Below, piece by piece: positions 1-7,652 of a DNA stretch of 10,052 nucleotides. Position 1 is the stretch's first letter; every line of letters begins with the position of its first letter. The notes below the pieces were generated by a model that was given only the letters and a program-made list of their open reading frames with translations, was not told where the DNA came from and did not search any database. This stretch comes from Ectocarpus siliculosus. Taxonomy: Eukaryota > Sar > Phaeophyceae > Ectocarpales > Ectocarpaceae. The DNA is taken from assembly GCA_000310025.1 (NCBI GenBank), contig FN649737.1:3668373-3678424 (forward strand). Direction: 5' to 3'. The translations under genes were made by a program, and so were the position numbers.

Positions 1-24
1 TAAAAAAAATGGTTAGATGAGTAG

Positions 25-421
25 TTTCATGTCTATTCGTATTCTTTGGTTTCAGGAATGGAAAAACAAATTATTAGTTCAGTAGTTTCATGTCTATTGC
101 CAGCTTCGTGATATCGTATGGTAAAAAAAATAAAAGGGAGAGAGGCGGGGGGTTCTATTTTCCAGGGGGGTTCGGTTACGGTTTGGGGATCGGTTCTAGG
201 TGTAAGAAGCTAGTTGGGGGGGGGGGGGATTCTAGGTTTATACTATTAAGTTATGGTCTGGTGAAAAAAAACTGGTTAGTCTAGTAGTTTCATGTCTATT
301 GCCAGCTTCGTGTTATGGTATGGTAAATAAAAAGTGGTAAGTTCCGTTATTTCATGTCTATATCAGGTTTGTGTACTGGAATGGGCAAAGAAAAGTCGGT
401 AAGTACAATTATTTCATGTCT
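25..421. repeat. ~62-bp minisatellite, interrupted
   Basis: The motif TTTCATGTCTA recurs at 25, 86, 288, 350 and 412, giving spacings of 61, 202, 62 and 62 bases. Each unit continues with a variable core (for example ATTGCCAGCTTCGTG in two units), then an A-rich stretch and GGTTAGT/GGTAAGT-like sequence. The repeat is already running at position 1, so the array extends to the left of the window. The 202-base gap is explained by an insert in unit 2 (about 140-249). The rightmost motif copy at 412 merges into the 79-bp duplication. No coding potential is apparent; the short ORF at 90-284 simply crosses the array. Confidence 0.8.
140..249. other. G-rich insert within the minisatellite
   Basis: This ~110-base block separates two minisatellite units and does not match them. 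On the plus strand it contains G runs of 6, 6, 4 and 13 bases (the G13 run is at 216-228), a composition compatible with G-quadruplex formation. Its edges are set only by where the flanking repeat homology stops, so they are approximate. I do not recognise it as a known element. Confidence 0.5.
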
Positions 422-567
422 AGGGTTTGATGGCTATTTTACGGCGCGGTGCCACCCCGACGCCAACCTATATTCCGATTTAGGGAACAGGGGCATGTCT
501 AGGGTTTGATGGCTATTTTACGGCGCGGTGCCACCCGACGCCAACCTATATTCCGATTTAGGGAACA
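415..567. repeat. Tandem duplication of a ~79-bp unit
   Basis: Positions 415-489 and 494-567 are the same sequence, from CATGTCTAGGG through TTTAGGGAACA, except for one C missing from a CCCC run in the second copy. The copies are separated only by GGGG. The first eight bases, CATGTCTA, are also the core of the minisatellite motif to the left, so the junction between the two repeat families lies inside this block. The near identity indicates a recent duplication or conversion. It sits where the 3' end of the minus-strand retrotransposon would be expected, so it may be part of that element's terminal repeat structure, but no matching copy is visible at its other end. Confidence 0.85.
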
Positions 568-895
568 CTTGCTCGCCAAGGGGGAGGGGAAAAGAGCGGA
601 GACCAGGCAGGGCAACACACCACACACGCCCCCGGTCTACTCCTTACGATCAGTATAAACATCAGCCACCCAACGGACAGAAATATATACACTCTGTCTG
701 CCCCCAAACCTAAGGCTGGTGCGCCATACTGATCCCCCCCCCCCCTTTTTTTTTCATGCGCAACATATACCGCAAACCATGAATGCAACACACACTATAT
801 GTACGACATACAATATATACGGCATACACAATGTACAGCAAAATAACATCGGTACAACAAGGACCTCGACATACACCACGCGCCACATAACCCCT
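568..895 (-). other. 3' noncoding region of the YR retrotransposon
   Basis: This stretch lies downstream of the recombinase stop codon and has no recognisable gene. Positions 770-900 are rich in CA/TA steps on the plus strand. A C12-T9 homopolymer junction lies at 734-754, which reads A9-G12 in the element's sense. No clear polyadenylation signal in the element's orientation is visible. The small ORFs crossing it have low-complexity products and no recognisable motif. Confidence 0.4.
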
Positions 896-2035
896 TCACA
901 CGTCACCCCATCGGGTACCCTGCCCTGGCTGCGTAGTCACCTTTGCCTTGTTCGCCAACACCTCTGACACCCACGAAGCATCACCCCCAACATTCCGAAC
1001 ATAACACTGGTAACTACTCTCACCCGACCATCGCCCTTCTCTACGAAGAACCTCCGGCGATGCACCCCCCGCCGCCAAGAAAGTTGCGCCCCCAATACGA
1101 AGGGAGTGCAGCGCGTACTCCTCGGGCTGCAAACCCGCCAACGCAACGACTTGGCGAAGGGCCACAACAGCTTGACACTTAGTCCACATGGCCCACTGGC
1201 CCCGACCAACACCGAAAGCCACGAGAGGCGCATGCGAAGGCAGAAACGTATACAGAGAAAGCAGCTCCACCATGACATCCACTGCACCACCCCCTCGGTC
1301 TACGCCACGACACGGACCTTGCCGTGTGCGCGTGCAAACCGCCCCTTTCCGAAACTGGTCCCCTTTGGACGAACGAAAACGTACCTCCACGCGATCGGCC
1401 AACGGCCACTGCGCCGACTGCAATATCTGGACCGCCCCCCGAAAAAACGCTACGTCCCCCCGACGCAACCCATGAACCTCATGCATGGACAATTTCGACA
1501 CCGCAAACATCTCAGACGCTCGCGTCAGAAAGAAGAAAGAGGCACTCAGCGCAAGAAACAAAACGCGCCCGCCTACGCCCCACTGAGGCACCAACGAACT
1601 CCCCTGTTGCAACATTGCCCAAGACACCGGCCGCCGCACCCGCTGCTGTGTTCCCACGTCGGCATGCCCCCGCGCCGCTCCACGTAAAGCACAACGAATC
1701 AGCGGATGCTGCGTATCAAGCTCCCCTTCACCCGGCACACGATGGAACAACTTAACAGCGGAAAGGTGACTAGCAATCGTCGAGTTTTGCAGGCCCAAAA
1801 CGGAAAAACCATACGCGACGTACTCAACCAATTGAGCAACGACATCACGCGGAACAGTCTCAGCAGCAATAAACACCGGCCGATACACAACGGCCACACG
1901 ATATTTCACCCAGCCTCCAAAAAGGCCCAGGTAAGTTCGTTCAGACGTTCGCGCAAGTGACTGGCGGACGAGGCTGGCCCCAGCACGGCAGAGCACATCT
2001 CTTGCCCGGCTCGATTCAACTCCACTTCCTGCCAT
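896..2035 (-). CDS. Tyrosine recombinase of a YR retrotransposon
   Basis: This intact ORF (379 residues from the ATG at 2035) encodes the enzyme that would integrate the element's circular cDNA by site-specific recombination through a covalent phosphotyrosine. Numbered from that Met, the catalytic set is visible: Arg172 in LTRASE, Lys224 in SSKGDQ, His310 and Arg313 in HSLRIGGAT, Trp336 in GRW, and the likely nucleophile Tyr345 in CYVR (Tyr342 is a nearby alternative). The HSLRIGGAT block and the GRW...YVR ending are typical of DIRS/Ngaro recombinases and set them apart from phage integrases. Residues before about 90 form the DNA-binding N-terminal part. The frame is open upstream of the ATG only to a TTG at 2059. 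The ORF overlaps the end of the RT frame by 130 bases, in the -1 frame relative to it, so translation may use frameshifting or reinitiation. Confidence 0.9.
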   Translation of the reverse strand: MAGSGVESSRARDVLCRAGASLVRQSLARTSERTYLGLFGGWVKYRVAVVYRPVFIAAETVPRDVVAQLVEYVAYGFSVLGLQNSTIASHLSAVKLFHRVPGEGELDTQHPLIRCALRGAARGHADVGTQQRVRRPVSWAMLQQGSSLVPQWGVGGRVLFLALSASFFFLTRASEMFAVSKLSMHEVHGLRRGDVAFFRGAVQILQSAQWPLADRVEVRFRSSKGDQFRKGAVCTRTRQGPCRGVDRGGGAVDVMVELLSLYTFLPSHAPLVAFGVGRGQWAMWTKCQAVVALRQVVALAGLQPEEYALHSLRIGGATFLAAGGASPEVLRREGRWSGESSYQCYVRNVGGDASWVSEVLANKAKVTTQPGQGTRWGDV

Positions 2036-4095
2036 CGCACATGGGGGGCAGCGGCACAAAGGTTGTCGTACACATCAGCGGCGGGCCAGCGAGAAATACC
2101 ATCGGCAAGCGAATTGAGCACACCAGGCACATGGGACGATTGAAAAAGCCACCCGCTAGACACCTCAATCGCCCCCAGCATCCGCATGAGCGCGCCGGAC
2201 CGCGGCTCCTTGCCTCCGCGACACCGCTCAATCCACGCCACACTCGCTTCATTGTCTCCTCGCAACTGGATGCAGTCACCGGCCGACACCGGCGCGTGAC
2301 GCTGTTGCACGATCAACACCCACGCCGCCGCGACCATGCCGAGTAGCTCAACAACATGGATACTGACATCGGGACACGCGGATACAGACTTGCTAGACCC
2401 CACAAAACGGGACTGCTCGTCACACGTCAAATCACGCCGGAAATAACACCCAGTTTGCACACAGTATGCTCCGAACGCTGTTTTGGACGCATCGGCAAAC
2501 ACGGCCATTACCGGAGGGCGAAGCACCACATTGTACATCGGTGCACACAACTGTCCGCCACGCGACGCCAGACCTCGCTGCACAAACCAGCGCCAAAAAT
2601 CCAAATCATCGTGAAACATGGGGCCCAACACGACACGCCGAGCGGGGTTAGAAACACGCGAAGGAAACACGCCGGATTGCGGCATGCCGACATCAGCCAA
2701 CAGACAGCCGACGAAATATTTGCCTGGACGCAAGGCAAAAGACACGTGAAGAAGAAAACCGGTCAATTCCGCGACTTGGCGGGCGGTCGCACACAGACGC
2801 GACCGCGGCCACTCGCCCAACAAACGATGTAATTTCTGTTGTTTTCGCAGAGGCATGGTCACTGTGAGAGTTTGCGTGTCCAAAATCCATCCCAACACCT
2901 CCAAACGTGTAGAAAAATCGGTTATCTTCTTTGCAGACAGCAACGGAGGATCGTGTGGCCCCCGGTGTCCCAGCAGGCGGAAATGGTCCGACGCGATCGA
3001 CTGCACTGCACGTAAGCAACGACGACCATCCTTGAAAAACCGCGCCTCGACAAGCACGCCGTCATCCACATAATATCGAACGAAAAACGCGGAACCAGCG
3101 AAACCGCCCTCCATAGTAATTTGGGCACAATCACGCGGTAGCGAAACGGGGAGGTGTTGGGGAGGAACAAGCTGAACATGATCAACCGCCGCAACGCCGG
3201 CAGGCAAAACAGAAGCTGTCTGAAAAGTAGTGTGGGTGTGTGCATGCTCAAGAGCGGAACCGAACAGCGACCAAAAACCTGGGCTCGAACGCCAGCCAAA
3301 CTGGCAACGAAGGTCAATAACGACCACGCCCCCCATCGTGTATCCGAATACCGATGCCCCTCGAAGGGTCGACCAACACTTGACGAAAAGCCTCACGTAC
3401 GTCAATACGACATAACAGAATCTCGAGATGTGGCCCGTGCAATTGGCGCAAAAACAATACGCGCGACAAGATATCGAAAAGCACATGTCCCAACAGACAC
3501 TCGGGGGCACGATCAAAATCTGTATCTGCATTAACGCTAGACGACGCACCAGCCGCTGTGAATGTGAGATCATGAATGATGCGGAATTTCGGATCTTCGA
3601 CCACCCCAAGGGGGGAAACACGCACACCCAAAATTTCACGGATGAACTGCACGTCGAAGACAAGAGCACGACCTAACGTAACATCCGAAACGATCAGTAA
3701 TCTGCGAAGTGTACGGTAAAATGCTGGAATTATTGCCGTATTTTAATTCGGCGTCGAGACACCCCCCCGGACGCCACATCGACGGGGGCGCCAGGACACA
3801 ACACACGGAGGAGGTTGTCAATGTGCGGAAAACGTTTCGCGACTCCAAAAAATTCACGAACCGACGCAACATCAACATGGGGCGCAAAGAAGCCGGCACC
3901 ACCGGCCGCCACGAGCACTTCAATGCGCCCCCCACACTGTCTAAGCAAGGCGAAACCAGCGGAAGCCACCTCACGAAGACCCACACCCATGTCGGAGGGT
4001 GAACACACCGCCGCTAAAGCAGACACACGAGATCGCCACACGCCAAGTTCACGCGAACCTGCAACCGACCTAAACGAGACGTCACCTGGTAACAT
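1906..4095 (-). pseudogene. Reverse transcriptase/RNase H, frame-disrupted
   Basis: This region encodes a DIRS-type reverse transcriptase followed by RNase H. RT signatures are: the KFRIIHDLTF and IDVREAF blocks, with the first catalytic Asp at 3401-3403; QFGWRSSPGFW; and YVDD with its two catalytic Asps (YYVDD at 3061-3075). The RNase H catalytic residues are all present in order: Asp (FADAS, 2491-2493), Glu (2347-2349), Asp (RGDNE, 2254-2256) and Asp (LADGIS, 2101-2103). The protein is not one open frame. Coding similarity moves between three frames at about 3762-3768 (a seven-base homopolymer), 3718-3721 (a four-base homopolymer) and 3346-3352. Downstream of the last site it is open to the stop at 1906. 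The first candidate ATG is 4095, 105 bases after the Gag stop, although the frame is open from 4254 and overlaps Gag in the -1 frame. The part upstream of about 3770 is assigned by protein-like character only. The intact active sites suggest recent damage. Confidence 0.85.
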
Positions 4096-4199
4096 CGAAG
4101 AGACAGCTCCGGGCACACACGCCCCTCGATCGACGCCCACGCCCGCCGCCGCCAACGCCGCGGCCCCAAGCGCGCGGGAACCCGGCCTCGCTGTCTGAT

Positions 4200-5858
4200 C
4201 TACGCTCCCACACACGTCCGGAGTTGGCCCCGCCGAAAGGCAGAGCCCGTGTCCTCAGTTGCGGCCCCCTCCCCGGCGAACGACCAGCGCCGACGAGCCG
4301 CCTCCACCATCGGCCGCGGGCATCCGAGGCCCCCCCCCCCGCCCGAAGCACGGCCCCCACCGCCGCCCGGACGACCACCCTGGCCACCATCACCGCCGCC
4401 GCCGCCACCGCCACCCTTGCCGCCCCCAGCCGCATGGCGGAACACGCAGGAGTCGCCCCACCTGCACGTTTGGGAGTCGCGATATTCGAAACACACTTTC
4501 GACCGGCGTTTGGAGTCCCCGCCCCCGGAACGGGAGTCCCCCCGCCGCCGCTTACCCCCACTCGATCCAGCAGAACGGCCACCACCCGCCGTCCCGAACA
4601 TCCGGAGCGCAATGCCTCCGGACATGGAGAAGCCGCGGATGCCGTCGAAGCGAGGGACCGGCGGGGGGCCAAAGCTCTCGAACGACGCCGGCGGCACCGG
4701 CAAATTCTGCATCGGTAACATCCACAACATTACCGCATTGGCCCATTCACGAAAGTCGTCGTTGGGGAGGTCGGCGAAGGTCCCCCGCGACCCCCTTCCC
4801 TGGAAATCACCCATGTTCCGAAGGACTTGCATGCGCAACGTACCCCGCGCCGACAGCATGGCCTGTTCCATGGGCAGCAAGCGCGCCAGAGCTGCGGCGT
4901 TGTCCGCAGAGGTGGCAGAGAGCCCAAATTTTAACACACTAACTATCGACGCACACGTCAAGTCGAAATGGTCCGGGACCGACAGCTCACCCGAATTGCC
5001 CACGGGAAAGAAGTCGAGGACGTTGAGTCCGGACATGGTGCGCAGCTGCTGCAGGGTCTTGTCGGTGCCGGTTACAGTCCCTCCCAGCATCGTTTGCAGG
5101 GTCTCTTTGTTGGGAACGTCAATTCCCCGCATGCCACGCAGCGCCCACATCAAACGCCCCGCACGCCAAGCGGAAGCCGTGCTCTCGAATTCCGCTTTGG
5201 CGAAGCGACGCCGGCGATCAGCGTCAGATCCCGGAGCGGCAGCGGCACCGAGACCCACACTGACCGCCACCGCGGCGTCCGCCGCGCCACCAGCATCCTG
5301 CGGGCCGACCACGTGCGAACCCGCCCCACCAGCTCGGTCGTTCAACAACTGTTGCAACGATTGCTCCAAAGCGGACACTTTGGAGACAAGATTCTCGTTA
5401 TCTTGCTGCAGCCGCACCAGCTGCGACCCACCCGGCGCCTCCAACGCCGCACCGGCACCCCGGTTGTCCCCCTCGGCCCCGGCGGACGACCCACCGGGGC
5501 CCTCCACGGATAAACCAGCCATGCCGTCGGCCAGCCGTGCCTCAGCCGCGCTGACCGCCGCGGCGACGGCTCCAGCTGTTGCGTCCCGCTGCTGACGTTG
5601 AAGTTGCTGCGGCTGCTGCGTTTGCTGCTGCTGTTGCTGCTGCCATTGCGGTTGCGGCTGCGACTGCTGCTGTTGCTGCGGCGGCGGGCCCGACGGGTCC
5701 TGCTCTGCTGCCAACACCATGGCGGCAGCCGCGCCCGCCACCGCGGCAGAGGGAGGGGCGCCGCCGCCCCCGCTGCAGCCGCCGCCGTCGATGGAGTCAT
5801 CCACCGACGTACGAATACCGTCGGCAGGCCCTTTTCCGAGATTCGGGTTCGAATCCAT
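4200..5858 (-). CDS. Gag-like protein with CCCH zinc finger
   Basis: An ORF of 552 residues from the ATG at 5858, the first ORF of the retrotransposon. The frame is open a little further upstream, but only from a GTG at 5900. Numbered from the ATG, it has a Gly/Ala-rich N-terminus, a Gln/Pro-rich tract at about 60-90, a predicted coiled coil at about 145-175 (leucine-spaced, ending LLNDR), a mainly helical, less biased region at about 217-390 that could be the capsid-like domain, and a basic KRRR/SKRRSK stretch. A zinc finger follows with Cys456, Cys465, Cys471 and His475 (bases 4434-4493), spaced C-x8-C-x5-C-x3-H. The tail is very glycine-rich (about 477-512). Position, coiled coil and nucleic-acid-binding C-terminus support a Gag role, RNA binding and particle assembly. 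I do not recognise a named Gag family. A long antisense ORF on the plus strand is a by-product of the GC-rich codon use. Confidence 0.8.
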   Translation of the reverse strand: MDSNPNLGKGPADGIRTSVDDSIDGGGCSGGGGAPPSAAVAGAAAAMVLAAEQDPSGPPPQQQQQSQPQPQWQQQQQQQTQQPQQLQRQQRDATAGAVAAAVSAAEARLADGMAGLSVEGPGGSSAGAEGDNRGAGAALEAPGGSQLVRLQQDNENLVSKVSALEQSLQQLLNDRAGGAGSHVVGPQDAGGAADAAVAVSVGLGAAAAPGSDADRRRRFAKAEFESTASAWRAGRLMWALRGMRGIDVPNKETLQTMLGGTVTGTDKTLQQLRTMSGLNVLDFFPVGNSGELSVPDHFDLTCASIVSVLKFGLSATSADNAAALARLLPMEQAMLSARGTLRMQVLRNMGDFQGRGSRGTFADLPNDDFREWANAVMLWMLPMQNLPVPPASFESFGPPPVPRFDGIRGFSMSGGIALRMFGTAGGGRSAGSSGGKRRRGDSRSGGGDSKRRSKVCFEYRDSQTCRWGDSCVFRHAAGGGKGGGGGGGGDGGQGGRPGGGGGRASGGGGGLGCPRPMVEAARRRWSFAGEGAATEDTGSAFRRGQLRTCVGA

Positions 5859-5900
5859 ATCGCCCCGGAGACAGAAGGGAACGCGAAAGAAACAACACAC

Positions 5901-5987
5901 GTGCTCTCGCTCGAAACGTCAAAAAAAGAAACGTCACGGCAGAAACAACCCTTGGCCACCACAAGCACACACATGTGCTCTCGCTCG
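5901..5987. repeat. Short direct repeat in the Gag leader
   Basis: GTGCTCTCGCTCG occurs at 5901-5913 and again at 5975-5987, 74 bases apart, each preceded by CAC or CA. Both lie between the promoter-like elements and the Gag ATG, so they belong to the untranslated leader or 5' terminal region of the retrotransposon. No third copy was seen at the other end of the element. Confidence 0.6.
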
Positions 5988-6011
5988 CCCCCGGTTAAAC
6001 ACGGCGAAGCG

Positions 6012-6067
6012 AGTATATACTGAAAACAGGAATCAACACGCTCGTCCGCTTCCTGCTTTCTGATTGG
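6012..6067 (-). promoter_or_regulatory. Candidate promoter of the YR retrotransposon
   Basis: Read on the minus strand, a CCAAT box lies at 6067-6063 (inside GGCCAATCA) and a TATA-like GTATATAC at 6019-6012, about 44 bases further on. The Gag ATG follows about 154 bases after the TATA element. Order, spacing and strand fit an RNA polymerase II promoter driving the Gag-RT-recombinase transcript. No start site can be assigned from sequence alone, and the TATA-like octamer is palindromic, so it gives no orientation by itself. Confidence 0.4.
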
Positions 6068-6482
6068 CCAACGGTTTATTTCTGCCGCTTCTCACAAAAC
6101 ACAGATTTCCCTTACTTCGTCAGTCAATCTTTCGCGTCTGAGGTGGCATTCACAGCACCCCCCTACCCCCCTATCTTCAATCACGGGGCCTGAATCCGGA
6201 TTGAAAGATACAAACACGTAACGCCGCTGACGCCGCTGACGCCACTTTGAGACGGTTGTCTCCAGGTTCGCGTGTGAGCAAGTTCCCGTTGGGATGTGTG
6301 GTGTGGATACACACCGGTTCAACCTCTGGTGAAGAGGCTGACAAGTACGGATAGTTGTGTTGTGAGTCAAGGGGGGGAGCAACCTTGTGTTGAAGCAAGG
6401 TTCAGCATCCATCCGACACTGACTCTATCTGTGGCAACACCCCGAAGGTAGTCCTCCGACAGGTGGCATTCATTCACACAAG
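6068..6482. other. Intergenic, no gene recognised
   Basis: No convincing coding region was found. AGGTGGCATTCA occurs at 6141-6152 and again at 6461-6472. There is a short tandem of ACGCCGCTG around 6218-6240. A perfect 7-bp stem (AACCTTG / CAAGGTT) with an 8-base loop lies at 6381-6402. The 106-aa minus-strand frame at 6092-6412 has no recognisable motif. The right boundary of the YR element may lie in the first part of this stretch. Confidence 0.5.
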
Positions 6483-6550
6483 TGTTAAGGAGGACCCGAT
6501 TCGCAGGGTATCCGTCAATTGACTTTTACCAGAATCGGTACACCTTCGCA
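6483..6550 (+). repeat. Left terminal direct repeat of the TRIM-like element
   Basis: This 68-bp copy is identical to the right copy at 6773-6840 except that it has GTCAATTGA where the right one has GTCGATTGA. It starts TG and ends CA. Bases 6481-6482 (AG) before it also match the bases before the right copy, so the exact left edge is uncertain by two bases. Confidence 0.85.
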
Positions 6551-6747
6551 TGCATGTAATGTGGCGTCAGCAGGATACATACTGGTTCGCATCTCCTTGG
6601 GTGCACGTTTTTTCTCCTGACTTTGACATTTTCCCATGGACACAATGTGTGTCAGTCCTGAGAACACCTCTTGGAATCGATCCTATAAAGAACCTTGTGA
6701 CACTTCCATCGAATTACCCGTCCTGGCCACAAGAGGTTCCCAGTTGA
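6550..6747 (+). CDS. Small ORF filling the TRIM-like interior, doubtful
   Basis: An ATG spanning the end of the left repeat opens a 65-residue frame that runs across almost the whole interior and stops at 6747, shortly before the purine tract. The product is rich in Trp, Pro and Phe, and I recognise no domain. A frame of this length can occur by chance. TRIMs sometimes carry captured gene fragments, so it is listed as a possibility only. Confidence 0.15.
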   Translation: MHVMWRQQDTYWFASPWVHVFSPDFDIFPWTQCVSVLRTPLGIDPIKNLVTLPSNYPSWPQEVPS

Positions 6748-6772
6748 GGGTAAATTCTGTGGGTGGAGAGAG

Positions 6773-6840
6773 TGTTAAGGAGGACCCGATTCGCAGGGTA
6801 TCCGTCGATTGACTTTTACCAGAATCGGTACACCTTCGCA
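6773..6840 (+). repeat. Right terminal direct repeat of the TRIM-like element
   Basis: This is the second 68-bp copy, with one mismatch to the left copy. It follows directly on the purine-rich GGGTGGAGAGAG. The near identity of the two copies suggests either a fairly recent insertion or recombination between them. Confidence 0.85.
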
Positions 6841-7652
6841 CAATGCGCTAAATAAATGCGAACTAGGGTTAAGCATTGGCCCCCCGCCCCCCAATGGGGC
6901 TGTGGGCCAACATCCAGGACGGATGATGGTGAGTGTCTGGGAGGACGGAAAGAAGAAGAAGAAGAAGGGGAGAGGATTTGTAAGGGCGGGAAGAAGGGAC
7001 GGTGTTGGGAGAGGCAAGGAAGTGATGAAGAATTTCGGCACTCGACGAGCGCGCGGTCCCGTCGGGGGTGAAAGGAACATACATACATACATGTCAGTCC
7101 GTAGTCTTGCCTATCGGAATCGAAAAGCCGAAAAATCGAGGCATGTATACATTATGTACACAACGACGGAGAAGGCCGACGAGGAAGGTACGAAGAGAGG
7201 AAATTGCACCCCACGTTCGAAGTCGGTGTGAAAACCGCCGCAAGGATGGAGTGCGAAGGGAACAAAAAAAAAACGGAGACGTCGACGTTTGTTTGCGTCT
7301 GGAGCGATCCTTCTGTATATCGCAGGTACTCACCAACAACGCAAGACGGGGAGGTAAAATACCCATCGTGAAAGTCAAAGCGCAGGTCATAGCTGCATAT
7401 GACTCATGCGCGGCGAAGTTACCACACGGAGACTTATCAACAAGAAGTTTGAAGGCCGGCTGAGAAGGTTTGAAGACACAAACACTTACGCGGCGACGAT
7501 GGCAAGCGCAACGTCAAAACTTCACAAGAAGAAAACAAGTGCATACAAAAAAAGAAAAGGCCGGATGGCGAACTAGACTATGGCTCTCTCTCTCAGAATG
7601 AAGGGATTCCCACAATTTTCCAACAGGTAGTCCACAAGTATCGAGGAGGACG
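6841..7652 (+). other. Noncoding stretch with simple repeats
   Basis: I see no recognisable gene. Notable items are an ATTGG...CCAAT inverted pair around a C6-G-C6 core at 6875-6895, a GAA tract at about 6950-6967, and ACATACATACATACAT at about 7078-7091. Two frames (6809-7231, which begins inside the right TRIM repeat, and 7068-7463) encode basic, low-complexity products without family motifs. GT/AG splice-like sequences exist (for example CGCAGGT near 7325) but do not join any recognisable exons. Confidence 0.45.

Larger units (their letters stand above)
568..6067 (-). mobile_element. Tyrosine-recombinase retrotransposon (DIRS/Ngaro-like)
   Basis: On the minus strand three coding regions follow one another: Gag-like (5858-4200), RT/RNase H (about 4095-1906) and a tyrosine recombinase (2035-896). 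RT and RNase H paired with a tyrosine recombinase, rather than a DDE integrase or an endonuclease, defines the DIRS order. No Dam-like methyltransferase domain follows RNase H: only about 60 residues lie between its last catalytic Asp and the RT stop. That points to Ngaro-like rather than classical DIRS/PAT elements. Neither inverted terminal repeats nor the split direct repeats (A1...B1-A2-B2) could be demonstrated by eye, so both boundaries are approximate: left somewhere in 415-895, right around 5990-6140. The RT is broken by frame changes, so this copy is likely non-autonomous now. Confidence 0.85.
6483..6840 (+). mobile_element. TRIM-like miniature LTR retrotransposon
   Basis: Two 68-bp direct repeats, differing at one base, flank a 222-bp interior. 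Both begin TGTTAAGG and end CTTCGCA, the TG...CA convention of LTRs. A purine tract (GGGTGGAGAGAG) immediately precedes the right repeat, as a polypurine tract should, which sets the orientation as plus. A possible primer-binding site beginning TGGCGTCAG lies at 6562, about 11 bases after the left repeat; this is farther than usual and I cannot assign its tRNA. ACAA at 6478-6481 and 6840-6843 could be a weak target duplication, but the edges are ambiguous. At 358 bp with no gag or pol it matches the TRIM class. A host-derived or satellite duplication is the alternative. Confidence 0.55.

Noticed and set aside
1106-1755. Plus-strand ORFs of 143-193 codons opposite the recombinase
   Set aside because: Basic, Pro/Thr-rich products with no motifs; the minus strand carries the full set of recombinase active-site residues.
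4249-5595. 448-codon plus-strand ORF opposite Gag
   Set aside because: The product is Pro/Ala/Arg/Ser low complexity, the mirror of a GC-rich minus-strand gene that has clear motifs.
5846-5856. GGTTCGAATCC, a perfect tRNA B-box
   Set aside because: No A-box, cloverleaf or acceptor pairing around it; it overlaps the first codons of Gag and looks like chance.
6381-6402. Perfect 7-bp hairpin AACCTTG/CAAGGTT
   Set aside because: An isolated short stem with no gene before it or U-run after it; common by chance at this length.
6562-6575. TGG-starting primer-binding site of the TRIM
   Set aside because: About 11 bases from the repeat and not matched with confidence to any tRNA 3' end; mentioned in the element entry only as possible.
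6809-7463. Two plus-strand ORFs of 131-140 codons
   Set aside because: The first begins inside the TRIM repeat; both cross simple repeats and encode basic low-complexity peptides without family features.
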